Shown one piece after another: positions 27,425 to 34,804 of a stretch of 64,000 bases of DNA; the first letter of the stretch is position 1, and the number at the start of each line of letters is the position of its first letter. Under the pieces are notes generated by a model that made no database searches, was not told where the DNA came from, and worked only from the letters and a program-made list of their open reading frames with translations. This stretch comes from Methanobacterium alkalithermotolerans (GTDB lineage Archaea > Methanobacteriota > Methanobacteria > Methanobacteriales > Methanobacteriaceae): assembly GCF_018141185.1 (NCBI RefSeq), contig NZ_CP058560.1, forward strand, positions 186,001-250,000, in the 5' to 3' direction. The position numbers and the translations under genes were made by a program.

Positions 27425-27494
27425 TAGCGGGATTTGCCATAACTTTTCTTAAAACGATATCAACCCCTATCGAGTTATGTAAAAAAAGGATGAT
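27396..27494 (+). repeat. duplicated tail of the kinase gene
   Basis: The end of the kinase gene (27396-27425, CCCCTATGAGTTATGTAAAT) recurs at 27464-27494 with about three differences and one inserted base. The copy lies in non-coding DNA and carries no gene. Confidence 0.6.
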
Positions 27495-27517
27495 TATATC
27501 CTCTGATTTTTTTTATA

Positions 27518-27820
27518 TTATTCTTCCAGCAAGTAGGATGCAAAAGTAAATCCAGATCCTAATCTTACCTGGCCAGCTACTGCAGCGGCTTCCAATATTT
27601 CTTCCCGGGAACATCCTTCTTCCTGGGCTTTTTTTTCATGAGCTTTTATGCACTGCTTGCATTTAACCGCCACAGCACAGGCCAGAGCAATTAAAGTTTT
27701 TTCCCGGGTGGAAAGAGCACCATCTTTCATTATTTGAAATGATAGATTATTAAATGCTTCTTCCAGGTCACCATTTATGGCTTTAGCGAATTGGTACGGT
27801 CGGGGTTTATCCTTTTTCAA
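27518..27820 (-). CDS. carboxymuconolactone decarboxylase-family (AhpD-like) protein
   Basis: 100 aa. The AhpD-type redox motif CKQC (C54, C57) and H61 (in KAHEKKA) are present. Family members are peroxidase-linked or decarboxylase enzymes; with CxxC-x3-H a thiol peroxidase or disulfide reductase role is likely. It is divergent from the NifX-like gene; the palindrome at 27888-27903 lies between them and could act on both. Confidence 0.88.
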   Translation of the reverse strand: MKKDKPRPYQFAKAINGDLEEAFNNLSFQIMKDGALSTREKTLIALACAVAVKCKQCIKAHEKKAQEEGCSREEILEAAAVAGQVRLGSGFTFASYLLEE

Positions 27821-27887
27821 AATTTCACCTCCTGTTTTTTTTGTAAATTTATTTAATTTTAGCCAAGATAAATCTTATATAAGATTA

Positions 27888-27903
27888 ATGAATATATATT
27901 CAT
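27888..27903. promoter_or_regulatory. palindrome, possible DUF134 operator 1
   Basis: ATGAATATATATTCAT is a perfect 16-bp palindrome in the divergent promoter of the CMD and NifX-like genes. The 14-bp core occurs again at 28303-28316. It may overlap the TATA box. Confidence 0.5.
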
Positions 27904-27918
27904 AAAGGAGGATTAAAC

Positions 27919-28287
27919 ATGAAAATTGCCATAGCTTCCCAGGGAAGGGACATAGAATCCCAGACCAGTGATCTTTTTGGCCGTAGCCGGGACTTTATAA
28001 TTCTGGAAATGGTAGATGATAAAATTGTAACTATTGAATCTGTGGAAAATCCATTCAGAAAGGATAAAGCTGCAGGCAACTTAGCTGCTCAATTTCTGGC
28101 TGGTGAAAATATAAATATTCTTATAACCGGTAAACTGGGACATGTAGCCTTGAGAGTATTGAATAATGCCAGTATAACCGCCTATAAAAGTCACAGAGGA
28201 ACAGTTAAACAGAATATAAATTTATACCAGCAGGGTAAGTTAACCAAACTTAGCAATCTGCAGGCCGGGTTCCCTACCGGGAAATAA
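27919..28287 (+). CDS. NifX/NifB-type iron-molybdenum cofactor-binding domain protein
   Basis: 122 aa. The whole protein fits the dinitrogenase iron-molybdenum cofactor biosynthesis domain (KIAIASQGRDIESQTSDLFG, NILITGKLGHVALRVLNNA). Stand-alone members are common in methanogens and are thought to carry iron-sulfur or metal clusters. AAAGGAGG lies six bases before the ATG. It heads a run with DUF134 and atwA. No nitrogenase genes are present, so a role in other metal-cluster handling is likely. Confidence 0.85.
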   Translation: MKIAIASQGRDIESQTSDLFGRSRDFIILEMVDDKIVTIESVENPFRKDKAAGNLAAQFLAGENINILITGKLGHVALRVLNNASITAYKSHRGTVKQNINLYQQGKLTKLSNLQAGFPTGK

Positions 28288-28302
28288 ATTTATAACTGTA
28301 AT

Positions 28303-28316
28303 TGAATATATATTCA
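28303..28316. promoter_or_regulatory. palindrome, possible DUF134 operator 2
   Basis: TGAATATATATTCA, identical in 14 bases to the palindrome upstream of the NifX-like gene, and four bases before the DUF134 start codon. Overlap with the promoter suggests autoregulation. Confidence 0.5.
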
Positions 28317-28319
28317 TTT

Positions 28320-28910
28320 ATGTCCAGGCCACGACGTATTAGGAAAATAAGAAATCAACCCCGTATTAGATGTTTTAAACCGGAAAATGATGAAAAAGCC
28401 CCATTAAGTGTTATTGAAATTACTATAGATGAGTTTGAAGCAATAAGACTTCGGGATTATCATGATATTCAACAAAAAAAATCAGCGGAATTAATGGAAA
28501 TATCCCAACCCACATTTCACCGCATCATTTCATCAGCCCGAAAAAAAATTGCCCGGGCTCTGATTGAAGGAAGCACCATAATAATAACTGGAGATGATTT
28601 TATGACAGAAAATAAAGAATATAAATGCAATGTCTGTGCCTTTAAGTGGAGCAGTCCCAAAAAAGTATATGAGAAATGTCCTGATTGTGATTCAGAAAAT
28701 ATTCAAATTATTGAAAAAGAGGAAGATGATTCAAAACAGGATATCACACAGCGCCGATCTTTTGGAGGTCCTGGTTTAGGTGCAGGAGCCCCGACAGTAT
28801 GTAAATGTCCTAACTGTGGCTTTGAATCTCCCAAAAAAAGAGGAGTACCATGTAGAAACACCAAGTGTCCGGAATGTGATATGCCCCTTTGTGGATCCGA
28901 TTCTATCTGA
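28320..28910 (+). CDS. DUF134 DNA-binding protein with zinc ribbons
   Basis: 196 aa from ATG 28320 (MSRPRRIRKI). A DUF134 helix-turn-helix (sigma-70 region-4-like) spans about 1-100 (ELMEISQPTFHRIISSARKK). Two zinc-binding parts follow, CNVC...CPDC and CKCPNCGF...CRNTKCPECDMPLC. The protein is probably a transcription regulator; targets are not known for the family. The start has no Shine-Dalgarno site and may be leaderless. It is followed 12 bases later by atwA, so both are probably co-transcribed. Confidence 0.85.
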   Translation: MSRPRRIRKIRNQPRIRCFKPENDEKAPLSVIEITIDEFEAIRLRDYHDIQQKKSAELMEISQPTFHRIISSARKKIARALIEGSTIIITGDDFMTENKEYKCNVCAFKWSSPKKVYEKCPDCDSENIQIIEKEEDDSKQDITQRRSFGGPGLGAGAPTVCKCPNCGFESPKKRGVPCRNTKCPECDMPLCGSDSI

Positions 28911-28922
28911 AATGGTGATAAT

Positions 28923-30515
28923 TTGAACTTCATTGAACTAAAAAATGTTTGTAAATCCTTTCAAGACCATTTAGCCCTCCAGAATATAAATTTAGAACTG
29001 GAGGAAGGGAGTGTACTGGGTATTTTAGGAAAAAGTGGATCAGGGAAATCCATACTCATTAACATGTTACGGGGTATGAAAGATTACCGTCCTGATGAAG
29101 GCCAGATAATTTATAACCTGGCATTGTGTCCTGATTGTCTTAGAGTAGAACCACCATCCCGAAAAGATGAAAAATGTTCCTGTGGAACCCGGTTGGAATT
29201 ACAGAGAGTTGATTTCTGGAACTGCCACCGGAGTTTATTTGCAGCTATTCGCCGCCGAATATCCATCATGCTCCAGAGAACCTTTGCCCTGTATGAAGAT
29301 GATACAGTGATAGATAATGTCTTAAAGGCTTTTCCAGATGATTCAGCTGAGAGTACCTATCAGGCCCTGGAGCTTCTGGAAATGACCCATATGACCCACC
29401 GGGTAACCCAGATAGCCCGGGATTTAAGTGGTGGGGAAAAACAAAGAGTGGTCCTTGCCCGTCAAATGGCTAAAAATCCCATGCTTTTTTTAGCAGATGA
29501 ACCCACCGGAACCCTGGATCCTAAAACTGCAGAACTAATCCATGAAACACTATTAAACGGGGTTAAAAATAAGGGTCAGACCATGCTAATCACTTCCCAC
29601 TGGCCGGAAGTGATGAAATTATTATCTGACCAGGTTATATGGTTGGATAATGGTAAAATTATCCAAAAGGGAGATCCGGAAACTGTAGTAAAAAGTTTCA
29701 TGGACACTGTGCCACTACCTGAGAAAAAAGACCACACCCTGGTTGCTAATCCTATTATAAATATAGAAAACGTGAAAAAACATTATTACTCCATTGAAAG
29801 GGGAGTAATTAAGGCAGTAGATGGAGTTAATCTGGTGGTAAATGAAGGAGAAATATCCAGTATTGTGGGTTTAAGTGGAGCAGGTAAAACCACCCTTTCC
29901 CGGATGCTATGCGGTTTAACAGATCCCAGCTCAGGTAAAATAAATGTTAGGCTGGGTGAAAACTGGATAGATATGACTCAAAAAGGGCCACAGGGTAGAG
30001 GTAGAGTAACCCCTTATATAGGACTCTTACACCAGGAATACAGTCTTTATCCACATAAAACAGTTATAGAAAACCTGACCGATTCTATAAGTCTGGAATT
30101 ACCTGCTGAATTTGGAAAAGTAAAGGCCATATTTGTCCTGCAGGCGGTTGGTTTTACAGAAAACTATGCTCAACTCATGCTCCATAAGTACCCGGATGAG
30201 TTAAGTAGTGGAGAGCGCCACCGGGTGGCTCTGGCACAGATATTGATTAAAGAACCAAAAATTGTTATTCTGGATGAACCCACCGGTACCATGGATCCTA
30301 TTACCCGGGTGCAGTTAACAGATTCTATAATAAAAGCCCGGGAGGAATTAAATCAGACTTTCCTGATTATTTCCCATGATATGGATTTTGTACTGGATAT
30401 TTGTGATGTGGCCACCCTTATGCGAGGAGGTAAAGTCCTGAGTAGCGGGGCTCCCACAAAAATAGTGGCGGATTTAACCCAAGGTGAGAAAGAAAAAATG
30501 CTAAAAAATACTTAA
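28923..30515 (+). CDS. atwA: methyl-coenzyme M reductase system component A2
   Basis: 530 aa. Two fused ABC ATPase domains: Walker A GILGKSGSGKS (first) and GLSGAGKTT (second), signatures LSGGEKQRVVLARQ and LSSGERHRVALAQ, Walker B LADEPTGTLDP and ILDEPTGTMDP. A small Cys cluster (CPDC, CSCG) is inserted in the first domain. Component A2 is the ATP carrier needed to activate methyl-coenzyme M reductase, the last enzyme of methanogenesis. The start is TTG with GGTGAT three bases upstream. This gene is the strongest marker of a methanogen in the window. Confidence 0.93.
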   Translation: MNFIELKNVCKSFQDHLALQNINLELEEGSVLGILGKSGSGKSILINMLRGMKDYRPDEGQIIYNLALCPDCLRVEPPSRKDEKCSCGTRLELQRVDFWNCHRSLFAAIRRRISIMLQRTFALYEDDTVIDNVLKAFPDDSAESTYQALELLEMTHMTHRVTQIARDLSGGEKQRVVLARQMAKNPMLFLADEPTGTLDPKTAELIHETLLNGVKNKGQTMLITSHWPEVMKLLSDQVIWLDNGKIIQKGDPETVVKSFMDTVPLPEKKDHTLVANPIINIENVKKHYYSIERGVIKAVDGVNLVVNEGEISSIVGLSGAGKTTLSRMLCGLTDPSSGKINVRLGENWIDMTQKGPQGRGRVTPYIGLLHQEYSLYPHKTVIENLTDSISLELPAEFGKVKAIFVLQAVGFTENYAQLMLHKYPDELSSGERHRVALAQILIKEPKIVILDEPTGTMDPITRVQLTDSIIKAREELNQTFLIISHDMDFVLDICDVATLMRGGKVLSSGAPTKIVADLTQGEKEKMLKNT

Positions 30516-30534
30516 ATTAATTCCAGGTGATTTC

Positions 30535-30615
30535 ATGGAGAAGTTAATAATTATGGGAATAACCATTGCCACGGTGGTAATGGCCTGGATAGTTGATCCT
30601 GCCAAAAAATATTAA
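30535..30615 (+). CDS. 26-aa membrane peptide downstream of atwA
   Basis: MEKLIIMGITIATVVMAWIV then DPAKKY. One hydrophobic helix with a charged end on each side. AGGTGAT sits three bases before the ATG, an excellent ribosome site, and the gene follows atwA by 19 bases, so it is probably co-transcribed. Not recognised. It could be a membrane anchor or regulator for component A2, which is inference. Confidence 0.55.
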   Translation: MEKLIIMGITIATVVMAWIVDPAKKY

Positions 30616-30618
30616 ACA

Positions 30619-31182
30619 TTATTCATAATAAAAATCTTTGCAAATTACCCGACCATTATGATCAAAAATAAGACCTTCTGCTTCCAGTAGTGCCCGTTTC
30701 ATATCCTCGCCACCTTGAAAACCTCCCAGATATCCATCAAAACGAATAGCTCTATGACAGGGGATAATAACAGGAAAGGGGTTACGGGCCAGGGCATTTC
30801 CTATGGCCCGGGCACCCTTATCTTTCCCAAGATAAGAAGCCAGGGTCTTATAGCTGGTAATTCTACCCCGGGGGATATTATATTCAGCTTCTAAAACACT
30901 TCTCTGGAAAGGAGTGCAACTTTCCAAATCCACCCTATCTAGTGAGAACAAAATATCCTCCCCCCTTAAAAAAGATTTTATTTTAGAGGAAACCTCATCA
31001 ATTTCAGGACAACTACCTCTTTTAATATCCCTGTACAATTTACTTACCCTTATCCCGGCACTTTCCTGAGGATGGGATAAGATTATTAGATTAATAAGTG
31101 GTTCATATTTTTTTAAGGACCAGATGATTGCTACCGGGCCAAAAGGAGTGGATTTGATGAGTTTTAATTTAATGTTTTCCAT
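30619..31182 (-). CDS. ogt: methylated-DNA-protein-cysteine methyltransferase
   Basis: 187 aa. The active-site motif is IIPCHRAI with the alkyl-accepting C142. The DNA-binding helix (ITSYKTLASYLG) and ARAIGNALARNP Asn-hinge precede it. It removes alkyl groups from O6-alkylguanine in one irreversible step. It is convergent with the 26-aa gene, only three bases apart at the stops. The gene is probably monocistronic. Confidence 0.93.
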   Translation of the reverse strand: MENIKLKLIKSTPFGPVAIIWSLKKYEPLINLIILSHPQESAGIRVSKLYRDIKRGSCPEIDEVSSKIKSFLRGEDILFSLDRVDLESCTPFQRSVLEAEYNIPRGRITSYKTLASYLGKDKGARAIGNALARNPFPVIIPCHRAIRFDGYLGGFQGGEDMKRALLEAEGLIFDHNGRVICKDFYYE

Positions 31183-31379
31183 ATAATCAATTATAATTTA
31201 TGTTGTTTCCCCTTAAAAAAGGATTAAAAAAAATGGAGATTATTTTATAAAATAACTGCTGCTTCAGGTGATTAATAAATTCCTAAAAGTTTATATAGCA
31301 TCTGCAAGGTATCTTTAGGTGTAGTAGAACTAATAAATAAATTATTACTTTAGTATATGATTACAGGTGGTGTATATTT

Positions 31380-33284
31380 TTGAGTAAAGATACTTCTGTT
31401 CTTCTGGATGAAAAAAGACTTTTTAAACCAGATTATCATCTGGTGGAAGAGGCTCATATAAAAAATTGGGAGGCTGAACTGGAGAAGGGTAAGGATATTG
31501 AAAAGTACTGGGAAGAAAAAGCCCATCAATTTGAATGGTTTAAGAAATGGGATAAGGTCCTGGATGAGAGTAAAAAACCATTCTACCAGTGGTTTGTCAA
31601 TGGTAAAATCAATCTATGCTACAATGCTGTTGACCGCTGGATAAACACTGATAAAAGAAACCAGGTGGCCATCCTCTATACCAATGAAAGAGGAGAAGAA
31701 ATAAAACTTACCTATTATGAGTTATATCGAGAAGTAAATAAGATGGCCAGTGCCCTGAAAAATCTGGGCATTAAAAAAGGAGATACGGTATCCATGTACC
31801 TGCCCATGTGCCCGGAGCTGTTAATCTCCATGCTGGGTTGTACCCGTATCGGGGCCTTGCACAGTGTGGTCTACTCCGGGTTAAGTGTGGGAGGTTTAGT
31901 AGAGCGTATAAACGATTCAAAGGCCAAGGTACTCCTCACCGCTGATGGAACCTACCGCCGGGGAAAAATTATTGATCTAAAGAAAATAGCAGATGAAGCC
32001 CTCCTGCAGTGTCCCACCATAGAAACAGTAGTATTAGTACGTCACACTGGAAACCCCATAAAAATATCCGAATTAAGCGGAAGGGAAATCCTCTACACCA
32101 CTCTCCTGGAAGGAGAAAATGAACTTTGCCCGGTAGAGGAAATGGACGCTGAAGACCCCTTATTCATCCTTTACACCTCTGGTAGTACAGGTAAACCTAA
32201 AGGGGTGCTGCACACTACAGGGGGCTACATGGTAGGTGTGGCCACCACCCTTCAAAATGTCTTCGATATTCATAACGGGGATTTGTGGTGGTGTACCGGA
32301 GATATTGGATGGATTACCGGCCACAGCTATTTAATATACGGGCCCCTCCTTTTAGGTACAACCACCCTGGTATATGAGGGTGCCCCTGATTATCCGGACC
32401 CCGGGGCCTGGTGGAAAATCGTGGAAAAATACGGGGTGACCAAATTATACACCGCCCCTACGGCCATACGTCACCTGATGAGATATGGTAATAAATATCC
32501 CCAACTCTATGATTTATCCTCTCTTAAAATACTGGGAAGTGTGGGAGAACCCATCAATCCCGAGGCATGGATGTGGTTTTATAAAAATGTGGGAAAAGAG
32601 AAAATACCCATCATGGATACCTGGTGGCAAACTGAAACCGGTATGCATATGATTGCTCCCCTGCCAGTATCCCCCTTAAAACCAGGTAGCCCTACCCGGG
32701 CCTTACCTGGTATTGAGATGGATGTGGTGGATGAAAAGGGCCAGAGAGTGCCTCCAGGTAAAGGAGGATATCTGGTGATTAAAAAACCATGGCCGGCCAT
32801 GCTACGTACCCTTTATAAGGAGGAAGAGCGTTATGAGGATACTTACTGGAAGCAGATACCAGGCGGAGTTTATATGGCTGGAGATATGGCCCGGATAGAT
32901 GAAGATGGATATATCTGGATTCAGGGAAGATCAGATGACGTACTTAAAATCGCCGGGCACCGTATAGGGACTTCCGAGGTGGAATCAGCCTTTGTATCAC
33001 ATCCCTTAGTGGTGGAAGCAGCAGTAATTGGAAAATCAGACCCTATCAAGGGACAGGTCATTAAATCCTTTTTAATACTAAAAGAAGGCCACAAACTGAA
33101 TACCGCCCTTATTGAGGATTTACAAAAACATGTACGTTATGAAATGGGACCGGTGGCCGTACTGGGGGAGATGGTCCAGGTTAATAAATTACCTAAAACC
33201 CGGAGTGGTAAGATAATGCGACGTATACTCCGGGCACAGGAAGAAGGAAAGGATTTAGGAGATACTTCCACTTTAGAAGATTAA
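31380..33284 (+). CDS. acs: acetyl-CoA synthetase (AMP-forming)
   Basis: 634 aa, full length. Motifs are the AMP-binding P-loop YTSGSTGKPKG, the core WWQTETG, and a C-terminal hinge and lysine segment (SGKIMRR) typical of acetyl-CoA synthetase. It activates acetate with ATP and CoA, giving acetyl-CoA for biosynthesis. The start is TTG, with AGGTGG seven or eight bases upstream. There are no partner genes in the operon. Another short-chain acid could also be a substrate. Confidence 0.92.
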   Translation: MSKDTSVLLDEKRLFKPDYHLVEEAHIKNWEAELEKGKDIEKYWEEKAHQFEWFKKWDKVLDESKKPFYQWFVNGKINLCYNAVDRWINTDKRNQVAILYTNERGEEIKLTYYELYREVNKMASALKNLGIKKGDTVSMYLPMCPELLISMLGCTRIGALHSVVYSGLSVGGLVERINDSKAKVLLTADGTYRRGKIIDLKKIADEALLQCPTIETVVLVRHTGNPIKISELSGREILYTTLLEGENELCPVEEMDAEDPLFILYTSGSTGKPKGVLHTTGGYMVGVATTLQNVFDIHNGDLWWCTGDIGWITGHSYLIYGPLLLGTTTLVYEGAPDYPDPGAWWKIVEKYGVTKLYTAPTAIRHLMRYGNKYPQLYDLSSLKILGSVGEPINPEAWMWFYKNVGKEKIPIMDTWWQTETGMHMIAPLPVSPLKPGSPTRALPGIEMDVVDEKGQRVPPGKGGYLVIKKPWPAMLRTLYKEEERYEDTYWKQIPGGVYMAGDMARIDEDGYIWIQGRSDDVLKIAGHRIGTSEVESAFVSHPLVVEAAVIGKSDPIKGQVIKSFLILKEGHKLNTALIEDLQKHVRYEMGPVAVLGEMVQVNKLPKTRSGKIMRRILRAQEEGKDLGDTSTLED

Positions 33285-33355
33285 AAAAAAAAATATTAAA
33301 TAAAAGTATTTATTTTCTCCAACCTTTATTTTCATTTTAAGATTAGCATGGAAAA

Positions 33356-33366
33356 AGTATATAAAG
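33356..33366 (+). promoter_or_regulatory. TATA box for the small basic peptide transcript
   Basis: AGTATATAAAG, typical archaeal TATA, would place a start site near 33385-33390, giving a leader of about 145 bases before the basic-peptide gene. Confidence 0.4.
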
Positions 33367-33397
33367 CTCTATTAAAAAAGATAAGAAGAACTAAGTA

Positions 33398-33547
33398 ATG
33401 GCGAAAAATATCAAATACTATTTTATATCTTCGTCCTTAATGATTCAGGAAGGATTAAAAAAGACCTTCCCTATTTATGTGCCCTTCTGGGCGAGAATAT
33501 ACTTTAAAATTATTAAATTAAGAGTTGAATACCATGGCAAAAGTTAA
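33398..33547 (+). CDS. possible 49-aa upstream peptide
   Basis: Open frame starting MAKNIKYYFISSSLMIQEGL and ending in KIIKLRVEYHGKS. It overlaps the first 14 bases of the basic-peptide gene in another frame. No Shine-Dalgarno site. It could be a short membrane-associated peptide or a regulatory upstream frame; it could also be chance. Confidence 0.25.
   Translation: MAKNIKYYFISSSLMIQEGLKKTFPIYVPFWARIYFKIIKLRVEYHGKS
33434..33492 (+). promoter_or_regulatory. leader with alternative hairpins
   Basis: TCCTT (33434-33438) can pair with AAGGA (33450-33454), while GGAAGG (33448-33453) can pair with CCTTCC (33465-33470); the two pairings exclude each other. A third stem GCCC-TTCT-GGGC lies at 33481-33492. 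This is the layout of a switchable leader before the basic-peptide gene. Confidence 0.4.
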
Positions 33548-33635
33548 AGGAACTAAAAAAAGAACTAGACAAAAAACAGGTTACAGAAAGGCTGGAAATA
33601 AAAGAGGAAGAGGAGTTAAACACTCTAAAAAATAA
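33534..33635 (+). CDS. 33-aa highly basic peptide
   Basis: Begins MAKVKGTKKRTRQKTGYRKA and ends GVKHSKK: ten Lys and five Arg in 33 residues and no acidic residue. That composition is typical of small ribosomal or nucleic-acid-binding proteins. No good Shine-Dalgarno site is seen. The gene has its own TATA box and a structured leader. No family is recognised. Confidence 0.5.
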   Translation: MAKVKGTKKRTRQKTGYRKAGNKRGRGVKHSKK

Positions 33636-33807
33636 TTAATTTAAGGGCTTAATATTCTTAAATTATTTATTATATTTTTATAAATTAATAATTACTTAAA
33701 ATCATTACTTATTTTTAGATTACTATTTTTTTTATATCTTAATTACAGGGCATCTTTATATTATTTCAAAATTATAGATTAATCCAGAAAGTAATGGAGA
33801 AAGCCCC

Positions 33808-34608
33808 ATGCCAGAATTTAATTTAAATGAGAGTAAATGTAATAGTTGTGGAACCTGCAGCTCCCTTTGCCCCACAGGGAGTATTCAAATGAATCAATAT
33901 CCCCACCAATCACCGGATAGTTCCTGTATAAGTTGCGGGCACTGTGAAGCCGGATGCGAGGGAGGTGCATTGCAGATTAATAACCCTAATCTGGAACCAC
34001 CCTTAACCAATATCAGTTCTAAAATAAGCCCGGAAGAGCTGGGAGCTTATATGAGAAACCGCAGATCAATACGTAACTATAAAAATAAACTGGTTTCTCC
34101 AGATACCATAAAAGAAGTAATGGATATTGTCCGTTATGCCCCCACGGGAATGAATAGTCAACCAGTCAAATGGGTTATTTTAGAAAACCCTTCTAAAGTT
34201 AAAGAACTCTCCAGCATATGTATTGATTGGATGAAAAAAGAGGTGGAAAATGATTCTCCCCTATCCCAATATGTACCTATGGAGTCCCTGATTACGGTAT
34301 GGAATACCGGGATAGATCCTATATTAAGAGGAGCCCCTCATGTTTTCATAGCAACTGCAAGTGATTCATCAGCAACAGTGGATGGAATTATAGCTTTAAG
34401 TCATTTAGAATTAGCCCTACCCGCATTTGGCCTGGGAGCCTGCTGGGCAGGATACCTTAAAATGGCAGCTACTGGTTATGAAAAGGTAAATGAATTTTTA
34501 AATCTAAAAGATGATTCATTTATTGGAGCTTTAATGGTGGGATACCCGGAGAGTAAATATTTCAGAATACCAAAAAGGAATAAGGTAGATATTAGATTTT
34601 TGGATTAA
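33808..34608 (+). CDS. ferredoxin-nitroreductase fusion protein
   Basis: 266 aa. Two 4Fe-4S motifs (CNSCGTCSSLCPTG and CISCGHCEAGCEGG) occupy the first 60 residues. A nitroreductase domain follows (RNRRSIRNYKNK, RYAPTGMNSQPVKW, HLELALPAFGLGACW). It probably uses FMN and takes electrons through its own clusters. The substrate is unknown; quinones or nitro compounds are usual. GGAG lies eight bases before the ATG. Confidence 0.9.
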   Translation: MPEFNLNESKCNSCGTCSSLCPTGSIQMNQYPHQSPDSSCISCGHCEAGCEGGALQINNPNLEPPLTNISSKISPEELGAYMRNRRSIRNYKNKLVSPDTIKEVMDIVRYAPTGMNSQPVKWVILENPSKVKELSSICIDWMKKEVENDSPLSQYVPMESLITVWNTGIDPILRGAPHVFIATASDSSATVDGIIALSHLELALPAFGLGACWAGYLKMAATGYEKVNEFLNLKDDSFIGALMVGYPESKYFRIPKRNKVDIRFLD

Positions 34609-34616
34609 TGATTTAA

Positions 34617-34744
34617 GAGTTAATCCCCAATAATCCCTACCTACATAAACCTGAATAGAGTTAATCCCCAATAATCCCTACCTACATAAACCTGAATAGA
34701 GTTAATCCCCCAATAATCCCTACCTAAAGTTAATCCCCAATAAA
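34617..34744. repeat. 41-bp tandem repeat
   Basis: Units begin at 34617, 34658 and 34699 (GAGTTAATCCCCAATAATCC is the first 20 bases). The third has one extra C and is shortened; a partial fourth starts near 34728. The array lies between convergent genes and ends before a T-run. Confidence 0.85.
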
Positions 34745-34804
34745 ACCGGGATTATAATCTACTCTAATTTTTTTATCCATCCCCATCTATTAAAATTCTT
34801 TTTT

